In this document: in pieces, positions 7,530 through 17,426 of the stretch | Numbering within the stretch: position 1 is the first letter of the stretch | Layout of the letters: each line of letters begins with the position of its first letter | From: Oscillospiraceae bacterium | GTDB taxonomy: Bacteria; Bacillota; Clostridia; Oscillospirales; Ruminococcaceae | DNA length: 64,000 bases | Assembly (NCBI GenBank): GCA_015067145.1 | Contig: SVNA01000002.1 | Coordinates: 1-64,000 of the forward strand | Reading direction: 5' to 3' | Notes under the pieces: model-generated | What the model was told of the DNA's origin: nothing | The model's input: the letters and a program-made list of their open reading frames with translations, nothing else | Database searches by the model: none | Position numbers and translations under genes: made by a program

Positions 7530-8573
7530 TTATTTTGCGTTTGCTACAGCTTTGTCGAATGCTTTGAGGTAGTCGCCAACTGTGATTGTAACGCTAGCTT
7601 TGAGGTCTTCGTCAGATGGGCAAGCTGTGTGGCTTTCGTCTCTCTGGTATGTTTCCATGCCGGATACGTCTGCTGCTGCTTTGCCAACCATCCATGCTGC
7701 GAATGCTGCATGCTGTTCGCCAACTTCTTTGCCGATTGTGGAAACGCCACGCATACCGTAGTCGTCGCCTTTTTCGTTTTTAGTTCTGAGGTCAACTTCG
7801 CCAGCCTGTTTGCCTTCGAGGTCGAATGCAACTTTCTGCTGTGCAACGTCGAGCTGTGCAGCAACAACTGTGCCAGCTTCGTCAAGAGCTACAACGATGA
7901 AGGATGTGTTCATCTGTGCGGAAGCACCTTTTTCGTTTTCAACATCTTCGTTTGTAACGGATGGGCTTACGATGATACCGAGACCTGTTTTTGCAGGAAC
8001 GCCGGATGTTTCAACTGCGTTGTTGTATGCTTTTTCGAGAGCAGCAATGTAGTCCTGAACTGTGATTGTTACGGAAGCTTTGAGGTCTTCAACGTCTGGA
8101 ACATTTGTGTGGCTGTCGTCTCTTTTGAATGTAGGCATAGCTTTGATTTCTTCAACTGTTTTGCCTACCCAGTATTCAGCAAATGCTGCGTACTGTTCGT
8201 TTACTTCTTTGCCGATTGTGGAAACGCCACGCATACCGTAGTCGTCGCCTTTTTCGCATTTTGTTCTTGTGTCAACTTCGCCTGCAACGCCTTCGAGGTC
8301 GAATGTAGCTTTGTTCTGAGCAACGTCGATTGTTGCGGAAACAACTCTGCCTTCGCTGTCGAATGTAGCAGCAACGATGTTTGTGTTAACCTGTGCAGAA
8401 GCACCTTTTTCGTTTTCTGCGTCTTCTTCTGTAACTGCAACAGAGATAACGGAACCTACACCTGTTTTGTATGTGAGTTCTGGTTCTGCTGGAGCAGCTG
8501 GTTCAGAAGAACCGCAAGCTACCATGGACATAGCCATTGCAGCTGCCAATGCCAAAGCAAAAATCTTTTTCAT
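7530..8573 (-). CDS. lipoprotein with duplicated domain, unknown function (copy B)
   Basis: This is a 347-residue paralogue of the neighbouring lipoprotein, with the same length, signal peptide (C20 lipidation site) and two-domain architecture. The domains span about 36-188 and 196-347; both carry NEKGASAQ, AQ(N/Q)K, TRTK or LRTK, KGDDYGMRGVSTIGKEV, EQ..AFA and GK, and end DLKASVTITV. The central segment (DYGMRGVSTIGKEV) differs from copy A (DYNMVAFGGAVKEW) but is shared by both domains within this protein, so the pairs have homogenised within each gene. Probably a surface-anchored binding protein; the ligand is unknown. It has its own promoter and terminator. Confidence 0.85.
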   Translation of the reverse strand: MKKIFALALAAAMAMSMVACGSSEPAAPAEPELTYKTGVGSVISVAVTEEDAENEKGASAQVNTNIVAATFDSEGRVVSATIDVAQNKATFDLEGVAGEVDTRTKCEKGDDYGMRGVSTIGKEVNEQYAAFAEYWVGKTVEEIKAMPTFKRDDSHTNVPDVEDLKASVTITVQDYIAALEKAYNNAVETSGVPAKTGLGIIVSPSVTNEDVENEKGASAQMNTSFIVVALDEAGTVVAAQLDVAQQKVAFDLEGKQAGEVDLRTKNEKGDDYGMRGVSTIGKEVGEQHAAFAAWMVGKAAADVSGMETYQRDESHTACPSDEDLKASVTITVGDYLKAFDKAVANAK

Positions 8574-8975
8574 TGTGGTAATTCCTCCATTTTAAAATGT
8601 CGATATTAGATATTTTCGCATAATTCAATCAAACACTATTCAATTACGCCACATTATATTAGCACAAATGTTTTCATTAAGTCAATAATTTTCCAATTAC
8701 ATTTTTATTACACCTGTGAAAAAATTGTTGATATATGGTACTTTTTTGACCTCTGCGGACGATTTTGACAATTTAATACCATTTTGTGCAACACCAATTC
8801 TCTGTTGAAACCTGTTATCAATAAGCATATCATCCCGGAACGCCTGCCTGCAGCCCACAACACTATTGCCAATATTTATATTTGTGATAAAATATATAAT
8901 GTATAAATGTGTATATATGCAATTTTAAAAATATAAATACCAATTTCATTTAATCTTTATATCGGGAGGTTTGTT
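8574..8975. other. divergent intergenic region before galE
   Basis: A 402-base AT-rich region with the copy-B promoter at its left end (8656-8685). On the right, TATAAT-like sequences around 8888-8905 and the galE ribosome site (GGGAGG) serve the plus strand; I cannot pair a convincing -35 with them. No small gene is apparent in between. Confidence 0.6.
8656..8685 (-). promoter_or_regulatory. promoter of lipoprotein copy B
   Basis: On the minus strand TTGACT, an 18-base spacer, then TAATAT. The TTGACTTAAT -35 region resembles that of copy A, suggesting the promoter was duplicated with the gene. Confidence 0.65.
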
Positions 8976-9992
8976 ATGGCAATATTGGTTACAGGCGGTG
9001 CAGGATATATCGGCAGCCATACAGTTGTGGAGCTGTTGAATATCGGCAAAGAGGTTGTTATTGTGGATAACCTTTCCAATTCCAGCGAAAAATCCATTGA
9101 CCGTGTGAGAGAAATCACAGGCAGGGATGTAAAGTTCTACAAAGCAGATATCCTTGACCGAGAAGCCCTTGAAGAAATTTTCAGCAAAGAGGATATTGAA
9201 AGCTGCATCCACTTTGCAGGGCTTAAGGCAGTGGGCGAAAGCGTTGCGAAACCATGGGAATACTACAACAACAACATAACAGGCACACTTGTACTGCTGG
9301 ATGTGATGAAAAAACACGGCTGCAAAAACATCATCTTCTCTTCCTCTGCAACTGTTTACGGCGACCCTGCCTTTGTGCCTATCACAGAGGAATGCCCTAA
9401 AGGCATCTGCACTAACCCCTACGGCTGGACAAAGTCCATGCTGGAACAGATACTCTCTGACGTACAGCGTGCAGACAATGAATGGAATGTGGTTATCCTC
9501 CGATACTTCAACCCTATCGGTGCACACATAAGCGGCAGAATAGGTGAAAACCCTAACGGTATTCCAAACAACCTTATGCCATATATCACACAGGTTGCTG
9601 TGGGCAAGCTGGAACAGCTGGGTGTGTTTGGCAGCGACTACGACACACATGACGGCACAGGCGTGCGTGACTATATCCATGTTGTTGACCTGGCAAAAGG
9701 CCATGTCAAAGCTCTGGCCAAACTGGAAAAAGGCAGCGGCCTGAACATCTATAACCTTGGCACAGGCACTGGCTACAGTGTGCTTGACATGGTTAAAAGC
9801 TTTGAAGAAGCAAACGGTGTGGCTGTTCCTTACGTTATAAAAGACCGCCGCCCCGGCGATATTGCAACCTGCTATGCAGATGCAAAGAAGGCCAAAGAAG
9901 AACTTGGCTGGGAAGCTGAAAACGGCATTGTGGAGATGTGCCGCGATGCGTGGAGATGGCAGAAGGCAAATCCGAACGGCTTTGAAGATTAG
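8976..9992 (+). CDS. galE: UDP-glucose 4-epimerase
   Basis: This 338-residue NAD-dependent extended short-chain dehydrogenase interconverts UDP-glucose and UDP-galactose. The N-terminal Rossmann motif is GGAGYIGSH (7-15); catalytic residues are S124 and the Y149-x-x-x-K153 pair in YGWTK. Full length, with a GGGAGG ribosome site. It opens the glycan block, followed within 91 bases by a nucleotidyltransferase, and so probably supplies UDP-Gal (or UDP-GalNAc) for the polymer as well as serving galactose metabolism. Confidence 0.96.
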   Translation: MAILVTGGAGYIGSHTVVELLNIGKEVVIVDNLSNSSEKSIDRVREITGRDVKFYKADILDREALEEIFSKEDIESCIHFAGLKAVGESVAKPWEYYNNNITGTLVLLDVMKKHGCKNIIFSSSATVYGDPAFVPITEECPKGICTNPYGWTKSMLEQILSDVQRADNEWNVVILRYFNPIGAHISGRIGENPNGIPNNLMPYITQVAVGKLEQLGVFGSDYDTHDGTGVRDYIHVVDLAKGHVKALAKLEKGSGLNIYNLGTGTGYSVLDMVKSFEEANGVAVPYVIKDRRPGDIATCYADAKKAKEELGWEAENGIVEMCRDAWRWQKANPNGFED

Positions 9993-10083
9993 GTATAATC
10001 CCCTTGTACTCTGCAAGCTTCACATCAAATAATTAATAATAAAATATATCTATAAAAATGTTACCCATTACAGGAGAAATAAA

Positions 10084-10998
10084 ATGAAAAAACCTATCTT
10101 AGTTGTTATGGCTGCAGGCATGGGCAGCCGCTACGGCGGACTGAAACAGATTGACCCTGTTGGTCCAAACGGCGAAATTATCATCGACTACTCCCTTTAC
10201 GATGCAAAACAGGCAGGCTTTGAAACTGTTGTTTTCATCATCAAAAAAGAGATTGAAAAGGACTTTAAGGAAAGCGTCGGCGACCGTGTGAGTCAGTATA
10301 TGGATGTTCGCTATGCATTCCAGAACATCGACGACCTGCCAGATGGCTTTTCCGTGCCTGACGGACGCAAAAAACCATGGGGTACTGCACACGCTGTTAT
10401 GAGTGCAAGGGATATCATCGACGGTCCTTTTGTTGCAATCAACGCCGACGACTTCTACGGCAGAGATGCCTTCAGAGTGATTTACGACTATCTTTCCGCT
10501 GAACATCCTGAAAACCCATATCCTTTCTGCATGGTTGCATATAACCTTGCAAACACACTGACAGAAAACGGCTATGTTTCCCGCGGGGTGTGCGAAACAG
10601 ACGAAAACGGCTATCTGACAAAGGTTACCGAACATCTTAAAATCGAAAAAGCAGGCGAAGACGCACAGAGTATTATGGAAGACAGAACTGTTATGCTTTG
10701 CGGCTGCACACCTGTTTCCATGAATATGTGGGGCTTTACAAAGGATTTTGTGCGGGAAGCATGGGAAGGTTTCCCTGAATTTCTGGAAAACGGCATCCGC
10801 ACAAACCCTGAAAAATGCGAATACTATCTGCCAAGCGTTGTTACAAGACTTATCGAAAACGGCAAGGCAACCGTCAAGGTACTGACCAGCAGCGACAAGT
10901 GGTACGGCGTTACATACAAAGAGGATAAACCAATGGTGCAGCAGGCTATGGCCGATATGCACGCAAGCGGCCGATATCCTGAAAAACTGTGGAAATAA
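10084..10998 (+). CDS. NTP-transferase-family sugar nucleotidyltransferase
   Basis: This 304-residue protein has the nucleotidyltransferase signature AAGMGSRYGG (10-19) followed by K21, and an INADDFYGRDAF segment as the metal-binding region. Such enzymes activate sugar-1-phosphates or related phosphates with NTP. The sequence lacks clear GalU or RmlA hallmarks, so the sugar is uncertain. It lies between galE and a YfhO-type membrane protein, with 91- and 26-base gaps, consistent with one transcription unit feeding surface-glycan synthesis. Confidence 0.8.
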   Translation: MKKPILVVMAAGMGSRYGGLKQIDPVGPNGEIIIDYSLYDAKQAGFETVVFIIKKEIEKDFKESVGDRVSQYMDVRYAFQNIDDLPDGFSVPDGRKKPWGTAHAVMSARDIIDGPFVAINADDFYGRDAFRVIYDYLSAEHPENPYPFCMVAYNLANTLTENGYVSRGVCETDENGYLTKVTEHLKIEKAGEDAQSIMEDRTVMLCGCTPVSMNMWGFTKDFVREAWEGFPEFLENGIRTNPEKCEYYLPSVVTRLIENGKATVKVLTSSDKWYGVTYKEDKPMVQQAMADMHASGRYPEKLWK

Positions 10999-11024
10999 CA
11001 ATTTCGCCATCAATCTGAGTAAAT

Positions 11025-13427
11025 ATGAAACAAGATAAAAAACAGTCTATTTTATTTTATATCATTGCATTTGCCATCCCTGCCCTGCTGTATATGGGGT
11101 TGCTTGCCTTTGAGGGCATAATGCCTTTCGGCAGCGAACATTCCATAGCTTATGTTGATGCCGACGGACAGTACATCAGCTATTTTGCCTATTACAAGCA
11201 GATGCTGGCGGGAGAGCAGTCTCTTCTGTTCTCCTTTTCCAAGCTTATCGGCGGCGATATGATAGGCTTTGGTGCATATTATCTTCTGAGCCCTTTCAAC
11301 CTTATACTGCTTTTGTTCCCTGCAGCAAAGATGGCACAGGCTATGGCTGTTATGGCTGTGGCAAAGATCGGCACTGCAGGTCTTGCCGCTGCACTGTTCT
11401 TTGAACACCACTGCGGCAGAAACGAAAAGGCTCTTTTTCTCTCCACCTCCTTCGCCCTGATGAGCTACAACATCATCTATATGATGAACATAATGTGGAT
11501 CGACGGTGTCATCCTGTTGCCTCTTATCGCACTGGGCATAGACAGGATAGTGGAAAAGAAATCCTCCGCACTGTATATTTTTTCACTGTTCTACGGAATT
11601 TTCGTAAACTATTATATCGGCTTTATGCTGTGTGGTGCCAGTGTTCTGTACTTTGGCTACCGCTTTGTCAGCGACGAAAACTCCCTGCGTGAAAAGCTGA
11701 TGGCAACAGGCAGATATGCTCTTTCAAGCATATTTGCCGGCTTTATGAACATGGTGGTTATACTGCCTGTTTTTGCAAGCCTTGAAGGCACCACGAAAGA
11801 GAGCATGCCGCTGAATGAACTGATAGGCCTGCAGACACAGAATTCCTTCCGGAACATTGTGAAACACCTGATTTTCCCGGCACCTACCATGCACGACATC
11901 GAGACAATGCTGCCAAATGTATTTGTGGGCTTTGTTGTTACCATTCTGTGTGCAGCATTTATCCTGATGCCGAAAATCAGCTGGCGTAAAAAACTGGCAG
12001 GGGCTGTGACAGCTGTTTTCTTTATGCTGTCATTCTACTTCAAAACCCTTTACTACTTCTGGCACGGCTTTGCAAAGCCTATCTGCTTTGAATACCGCTT
12101 TGCCTTTGTTTTCAGCTTCTTTATGCTGTTGTGGGCAGGTGAATTTTTATCCGCTGTCAAAGGCAAAAAAGCTGTAATGATAACCCTTGCTGCAGTCAAC
12201 TGTGCAACACTTTTGTGGTACGGACACACAAACTATCAGGCCTGCCAGCTTAACGGCAACGGCTTTGAGGAATTTATGGACAAAAACCTGCCGATTGTGG
12301 AGGATATAAAAGCCATGGAAGCCTCCGACGGCCGTTTCTACCGTGTTGAAAAGGACTATGACTACAACTACAACGACCCTATGGCCCTTGGCACTGCGGG
12401 CATGACGCACTTTTCATCCGGCGAACAGCTGGCAACAAGAAAGGCTGTACAGGCGGCGGGCTATGCCTTTACCGAGATGTACGGCTACTACGGCAACGGC
12501 AACACCATTGCCAGCGACAGTATGTTCAGCATAAAATACCTGCTGTTTGAAGCAACCGAAAAATACAACCTTGAAAAGGTCAGGGATTACGGTGATATAA
12601 CCCTTTACCGCAACCCTTACATCTGGCCGCTGGCAATAAAAGCAGACAGGTCCGTTGCACAGATGGATATGGCAGAGGTTACAAGAGGTCTGCTGGCACA
12701 GGAACTGCTGGAGGGTGCATGGGATATATCCCTTTCGCCTGTAAACACCATCCCCTATGAAACCGCTGCTGTAAACACAGAAATAAGCACCACTGCCGAC
12801 GGACTTTTATGTATAGACCCTATGGACAACGAAGAGGAACGTCTGGTTACCTTTACCTTTACTGCCCCCGAGGACACAAACATCTATATGAACCTTGTGA
12901 CAGAGAACCGTGGTGTTGTGAAAAGAATTTCCTGTAAGGATACCGAGATAAAACGCTATCCCGGTTACTACGACCATGGCGTGAGATACCTGTGCCCTGC
13001 CGTAAAGGGCGAAGAGATAACCGTTACCTTTGAAATGAAGGAAACCCTTTATGCCGACGAGCTTATGTTCATCTATGACGACCGCAGTCAGCTTGATGAG
13101 ATGAACAGATATATGGAGATGAACTCCTACAGGGATTCCGGCTTTGACGGAGACAGCTTTACCGTAAGAGGTACAATGGATGACACACGGGGAATGCTGC
13201 TTATGATACCTTACAACAAGGGCTGGACCATAAAGGTGAACGGCACAGCAACACCTTATCTTCCTGTTGTGGAAAACTTTGTTTTTGTAGATGTTCCGCA
13301 GGGCGACTTTGTAATGGAGGTAAGCTACTTCCCGCCTAAACTGTTGCTTGGTGCAGCAGTTTCTGCCGCTGTGCTGTGCATATGCCTTGCATATCTCGTC
13401 ATCGAAAAGAAAAAACTTCTCAGATAA
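11025..13427 (+). CDS. YfhO-family membrane protein
   Basis: This 800-residue polytopic protein has about twelve membrane segments in its first half, then a large, mostly soluble and presumably extracytoplasmic domain (about 410-775), and a final membrane helix near residues 770-795 ending in a Lys-rich tail. The layout matches the YfhO/GT-C-like family, some of whose members glycosylate teichoic acids or lipoteichoic acid in Firmicutes (established for relatives, inferred here). It directly follows the nucleotidyltransferase and ends at a strong terminator, so it closes the galE-led unit. Confidence 0.82.
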   Translation: MKQDKKQSILFYIIAFAIPALLYMGLLAFEGIMPFGSEHSIAYVDADGQYISYFAYYKQMLAGEQSLLFSFSKLIGGDMIGFGAYYLLSPFNLILLLFPAAKMAQAMAVMAVAKIGTAGLAAALFFEHHCGRNEKALFLSTSFALMSYNIIYMMNIMWIDGVILLPLIALGIDRIVEKKSSALYIFSLFYGIFVNYYIGFMLCGASVLYFGYRFVSDENSLREKLMATGRYALSSIFAGFMNMVVILPVFASLEGTTKESMPLNELIGLQTQNSFRNIVKHLIFPAPTMHDIETMLPNVFVGFVVTILCAAFILMPKISWRKKLAGAVTAVFFMLSFYFKTLYYFWHGFAKPICFEYRFAFVFSFFMLLWAGEFLSAVKGKKAVMITLAAVNCATLLWYGHTNYQACQLNGNGFEEFMDKNLPIVEDIKAMEASDGRFYRVEKDYDYNYNDPMALGTAGMTHFSSGEQLATRKAVQAAGYAFTEMYGYYGNGNTIASDSMFSIKYLLFEATEKYNLEKVRDYGDITLYRNPYIWPLAIKADRSVAQMDMAEVTRGLLAQELLEGAWDISLSPVNTIPYETAAVNTEISTTADGLLCIDPMDNEEERLVTFTFTAPEDTNIYMNLVTENRGVVKRISCKDTEIKRYPGYYDHGVRYLCPAVKGEEITVTFEMKETLYADELMFIYDDRSQLDEMNRYMEMNSYRDSGFDGDSFTVRGTMDDTRGMLLMIPYNKGWTIKVNGTATPYLPVVENFVFVDVPQGDFVMEVSYFPPKLLLGAAVSAAVLCICLAYLVIEKKKLLR

Positions 13428-13449
13428 TCTCTGACAAAAACATAATCCG

Positions 13450-13484
13450 CAGCACCTGACACAGATGTCGGGTGCTGTTTTTTT
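13450..13484 (+). terminator. terminator after the YfhO gene
   Basis: CAGCACC-TGACA / TGTC-GGGTGCTG stem followed by seven T residues. Confidence 0.9.
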
Positions 13485-13623
13485 GCCCCTGCCAAAACAT
13501 TACGCCGCAAGCAGTTCTTCTGCAAAAAACTTCCGCCTCAGAGAATAACGCTGTACAGCTGACACCTTGCCGTGCGGCATCGCCGGAAGCCGTTTTTACA
13601 GCAGCATGCACAGGGCATTATCC

Positions 13624-13652
13624 TTGCTTTAATAAGTAATATATGGTATAAT
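13624..13652 (+). promoter_or_regulatory. promoter of the glycosyltransferase-exporter operon
   Basis: TTGCTT, a 17-base spacer and a perfect TATAAT with a TGG just upstream (near-extended -10). It starts the run of genes from 13766. Confidence 0.75.
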
Positions 13653-13765
13653 ATAGTGATTTAATATGCGAGATTGCGGTTTTTTGCAGAAACTGCCGCT
13701 GTTTTGCTGTTGTTTGACTATGATTTTATAAGCTTGGAATCTATAAAACGGAGAATCTGAACTTT

Positions 13766-14893
13766 ATGAATATTTTATTCAGTGCTTTCATTAACCCTGA
13801 AAGAAAAAGCGGCGTTGACAAAAAAATATACGGCCAGATAAAAGCTTTTGAAAAGCTGGGCCACAATGTATGGTACTTCACCTTCAAGGACGGCAATATA
13901 CTTTTGCACAACAGGGAAAACTGTGAAGTACTGTTCAGTGTGTCAAAAAACACTGTGGGATACTATATGGCACTGCAGAGAGGTATGAGATATGCCTGCA
14001 GAAACCTGCCCCTTGATATGGTTTATATCCGCCACATCTTCTGCACACCTTTCCACCTGAAGACACTGTCTGTTTTCAGAAGCAAAGGCGTCGCAACTGT
14101 GGAGGAAATCCCTACATATCCTTATGACGAGCTGAACCGTCACTTCACCTCTCCGTATTACAAAATTGCATCGCTTGTGGACAGAGCCACCCGCAACGGC
14201 TACAAAGGCCGCCTTGACTTTTTCACCACCTATTCCAAGGACAAAACCATCTTTGGTGTGCCTTGTATAAATCTGGACAACGGCGTGGATTTTGATACCC
14301 TGCGGTTTATCCCTACCGAATTTCCCGACAACCGCATAGATATGATTGCTGTTTCTGCAATGAGTCCCTGCCACGGCTATGAAAGAGCCATTGAGGGCAT
14401 TGCACAGTATATGTCCAAAAAACCTGCACTGCCTGTGCACCTGCACCTTGTGGGCGACGGTCCCGAAAGGGCCGGCTGGGAGGCTCTCACCGACAGATAC
14501 AACCTCAGGGAATATGTACACTTCCATGGCCACTGCATAGGCGACGAGCTTATCAGCGTGTTTGACCGGTGTCAGATAGGTCTTTCCATCCTTGGCATGT
14601 ACAAAATGGGCATGGATGCGGTTTCCCCTCTCAAAACAAGGGAATATGCCGCTATGGGCAAACCTTTCGTCTATGCAAATGACGAGCTTAACATCGACGA
14701 GAACACACCGTTCTGCCTGCGTATAGCAAACGATGCCACCCCGCTGGACATTGAAGAAATCGTGGATTTTTACAGCAGGGTAAAAGCCACACCTGATATC
14801 TGCAGCATTCTCCACAGCTTTGCCGAAAAGCACTACTCCTGGGATGCACAGATGAAGCTGGTGGCCGACCGTGTGGAACAGGCCGTAAAATAG
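13766..14893 (+). CDS. GT-B glycosyltransferase (GT4-like)
   Basis: This 375-residue cytosolic or membrane-associated protein has a GT4-type layout: an N-terminal acceptor domain starting MNILFSAFINPERKSG and a C-terminal nucleotide-sugar domain with LHLVGDGPER (about 229-238) and a late SPLKTREYAAMGKPFVYAND segment matching the E-x7-E region of retaining transferases. Donor and acceptor are not predictable. First gene after the strong promoter; the next gene begins 15 bases after its stop. Confidence 0.8.
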   Translation: MNILFSAFINPERKSGVDKKIYGQIKAFEKLGHNVWYFTFKDGNILLHNRENCEVLFSVSKNTVGYYMALQRGMRYACRNLPLDMVYIRHIFCTPFHLKTLSVFRSKGVATVEEIPTYPYDELNRHFTSPYYKIASLVDRATRNGYKGRLDFFTTYSKDKTIFGVPCINLDNGVDFDTLRFIPTEFPDNRIDMIAVSAMSPCHGYERAIEGIAQYMSKKPALPVHLHLVGDGPERAGWEALTDRYNLREYVHFHGHCIGDELISVFDRCQIGLSILGMYKMGMDAVSPLKTREYAAMGKPFVYANDELNIDENTPFCLRIANDATPLDIEEIVDFYSRVKATPDICSILHSFAEKHYSWDAQMKLVADRVEQAVK

Positions 14894-14908
14894 CAAAGGG
14901 AAGTGCCT

Positions 14909-16075
14909 ATGAACAAGAAAAAATTATATCTTCTGATGCAGGCTTTCCCGCTGAAAGACCGCGAAAAGCCCTTTATCTCCCCTGAACTTCCTTTTCTCAG
15001 AGACAGATTTGATGTCACTGTTGTTCCGCTGGAAGAGGTGGATATCCCCCCTTTAACCCGTGCAGCAGCACTGATAAGAAGCATCTTTTCGCCCTTGCTG
15101 TACAGCCAGTCTGCCGAAGGGATAAGACAGGGCAAAAATCCTGCAAAGGTGTTCGCCTTCAACCTTTTTGTTATGTGGCGTGCACAGAGCTACGCAGCAT
15201 ACCTTAAAAAGAACGTTTTTGACAGGGAAGAAGCCATCGTTTACACCTACTGGTACAACGAGCTTGCACTGGGAGCCCTGCTGCTGAAAAGCAGATTCCC
15301 AAAATATAAATTTGTAACCCGCTGCCACGGATACGACCTGTACGACTTCCGTCTCCCTTCGGATTTTCAGCCGTACAAAAACTATATGGACAGTCTGCTG
15401 GACAGAATCGTGTTCATCAGCCATATGGGCAAGGAATACTATCTTGACCGCTACAGCAAATCTGACAGTGAAAAATATGCTGTCTCATATCTGGGTGTTG
15501 CCCGTCAGCAACGCAGGCAGATTGTCCCCTGCGAAACACTGCACATCGTCAGCTGTTCCAATGTTATTGCTGTAAAAAGGGTTCCGCTGATATGTGAGGC
15601 ACTTTCGCTAATAAAAGACTTACCTGTTGTGTGGCACCATTTCGGCGACGGCACAGATATGGACAATGTGAGACAGGCTGCAAAAAAACTGCCAGAAAAT
15701 ATAACCGCAAACATTATGGGGCGTGTTCCCAACAGCGAATATATCAGCTGGCTTGAAAACAACCCTGTGGATGTTTTTATCAATGTATCCTCCTCCGAGG
15801 GTCTTCCCGTTTCGCTTATGGAAGCCGCCAGCTTTGGCATTCCATGCATAGCAACCGATGTGGGAGGCTCCAGAGAAATTATATCATCCGGCAATGGTAT
15901 TCTGCTGGACAGCAACCCTGATGCCGGCACCGTTGCCGCTGCCATAACCGGGTTTTTCCGCCTTTCCCACAGCGAAAAGGAAAAGATGGGCAAAAACTCC
16001 TACGAAAAATGGCAGAGCAGTTTTGACTGTGCTGTCAACTCCGAAAGATTTGCAGACAGCCTTTCCCTGCTTTAA
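14909..16075 (+). CDS. GT4-family glycosyltransferase
   Basis: This 388-residue retaining GT-B transferase has the donor-binding signature SSSEGLPVSLMEAASFGIP followed by DVGGSREI, the classic GT4 E-x7-E region. RCHGYDLYDFR in the middle resembles the acceptor-loop segment of polysaccharide GT4 enzymes. The ATG at 14909 is preferred over a GTG two codons upstream because AAAGGG lies eight bases before it. It overlaps no neighbour and is co-directional with transferases on both sides. Confidence 0.88.
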   Translation: MNKKKLYLLMQAFPLKDREKPFISPELPFLRDRFDVTVVPLEEVDIPPLTRAAALIRSIFSPLLYSQSAEGIRQGKNPAKVFAFNLFVMWRAQSYAAYLKKNVFDREEAIVYTYWYNELALGALLLKSRFPKYKFVTRCHGYDLYDFRLPSDFQPYKNYMDSLLDRIVFISHMGKEYYLDRYSKSDSEKYAVSYLGVARQQRRQIVPCETLHIVSCSNVIAVKRVPLICEALSLIKDLPVVWHHFGDGTDMDNVRQAAKKLPENITANIMGRVPNSEYISWLENNPVDVFINVSSSEGLPVSLMEAASFGIPCIATDVGGSREIISSGNGILLDSNPDAGTVAAAITGFFRLSHSEKEKMGKNSYEKWQSSFDCAVNSERFADSLSLL

Positions 16076-16104
16076 CCCGAGATTTCACCTTCAAGGTATT
16101 TTTT

Positions 16105-17373
16105 ATGAAAATTTTATTTGCCACAGGCAAGCTGAATGCAGGATTTTCTGCTACAAACAAAATAATCAGTCAGCTTGCCGCAGAGCTTGCGGCAAAAGGC
16201 CACAGCTGCACCGTTTGCGGCCTTGCCGCCGACTGCAAAGAGAACATCACTGTGGAAAAGGGTGTGACCATGGCACGGCTGAACAGCAATCTTGCTGTGG
16301 ACAAAGCTCAGCTTTGTTTTGACAGCTACTCCGCCTCCCTTGGCGGCAATGCCCGTTCCACAGCACGCAGACGTTTTATGCTGCGTCACCCTGTGCACGC
16401 CGCCGCACTGGCCTATCGGTATTCAGAATTTTTCGACAGTACAAAAAGGGCTGAGATATACGCCCGACGGATAAAGGAACTTGTGCTGAGGGAAAAGTTT
16501 GATGCGGCAGTTATATCCTATCTGCCCTTTGACGAAGCCATGCACACTGCAAAAACCCTGTCCGGCATTGTGCCTGTATGCCTTTATCAGGCAGATCCGT
16601 GGGGTCTGCACCGGGAGGAAAAATTTGCAAAGGACGCCCAGTTGCATATACAGCAGGAAACAGAGCTGTTCTGCCTTGCGGACCACATAATAACCACCCC
16701 TGCACTGTACAGGCTTTATCTGCAGGACGAAAATTACAAACCTTTTGCAGATAAGATGACTGCTATGAATTTTCCTAACATCCGTCCGCCACAGCAAAGC
16801 AACGAAGAAAGCATCTTTGATTTTGACGCAGATGCCGTCAACCTGCTTTTCTGCGGACTGCTGGAGGATGAGTACCGCAGCCCGGGACTTTTTCTGCAGA
16901 CTGCAGCCGGTCTGATTGACGGCGGTTTGCCGCTGAAGATATATTTTCTGGGCACAAGCACCAGCAAAGAGCTGATGCCGTTTATCAGAAAATATCCGCA
17001 GAATGTGGTGCACCATCAGGCAGTGAGCCTTGACAAGGCGGTTGCAACAATGAAAAAAGCCGATATTCTGCTGAATATATCAAACACCCTTGACAATCAG
17101 GTGCCAAGCAAGATATTCGACTATTTTTCCCTTGGCAAGCCTGTAATCAATGTGCAGAAGATTGAAAACTGCCCAAGCAGAGAGTATTTTGACAGATATC
17201 CGCTTGCCTTTACCCTTTGCGACCGTGTCCCCGACACTGCAGCACTTGAAGATTTTCTGCTGTCGGCAAAGGGCAAAACCATTGACTTTGACACAGTGTC
17301 ACAGCTGTTTTATGACGCAACCTTAGAATATGCTGCAGAAAAATGTGAAAGCATTGTGACAGATATTCTTTGA
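16105..17373 (+). CDS. GT-B glycosyltransferase
   Basis: This 422-residue protein starts MKILFATGKLNAGFSATNK, the typical beta-alpha opening of a GT-B N-terminal domain. The C-terminal half includes NLLFCGLL, LKIYFLG and a terminal NISNTLDNQVPSKIFDYFSLGKP segment, equivalent to the GT4 donor-binding motif in which the nucleotide sugar is held. More divergent than its neighbour; donor unknown. It lies 29 bases after the previous gene and 53 before the ABC permease, so it belongs to the same operon. Confidence 0.78.
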   Translation: MKILFATGKLNAGFSATNKIISQLAAELAAKGHSCTVCGLAADCKENITVEKGVTMARLNSNLAVDKAQLCFDSYSASLGGNARSTARRRFMLRHPVHAAALAYRYSEFFDSTKRAEIYARRIKELVLREKFDAAVISYLPFDEAMHTAKTLSGIVPVCLYQADPWGLHREEKFAKDAQLHIQQETELFCLADHIITTPALYRLYLQDENYKPFADKMTAMNFPNIRPPQQSNEESIFDFDADAVNLLFCGLLEDEYRSPGLFLQTAAGLIDGGLPLKIYFLGTSTSKELMPFIRKYPQNVVHHQAVSLDKAVATMKKADILLNISNTLDNQVPSKIFDYFSLGKPVINVQKIENCPSREYFDRYPLAFTLCDRVPDTAALEDFLLSAKGKTIDFDTVSQLFYDATLEYAAEKCESIVTDIL

Positions 17374-17426
17374 ATATAAATTTCAGAACCTACTTTTCAA
17401 ATAAATAAAGGAGATTTCAGTTTTTT

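Larger units (their letters stand above)
13428..13765. other. intergenic region ahead of the glycosyltransferase operon
   Basis: A 338-base region holding the YfhO terminator, an unassigned stretch (13485-13620), a strong promoter (13624-13652) and a leader of about 105 bases. The leader contains GCGGTTTTTTGCAGAAACTGCCGC-like imperfect pairing near 13675-13702, but I recognise no riboswitch or JUMPstart element. Confidence 0.55.
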
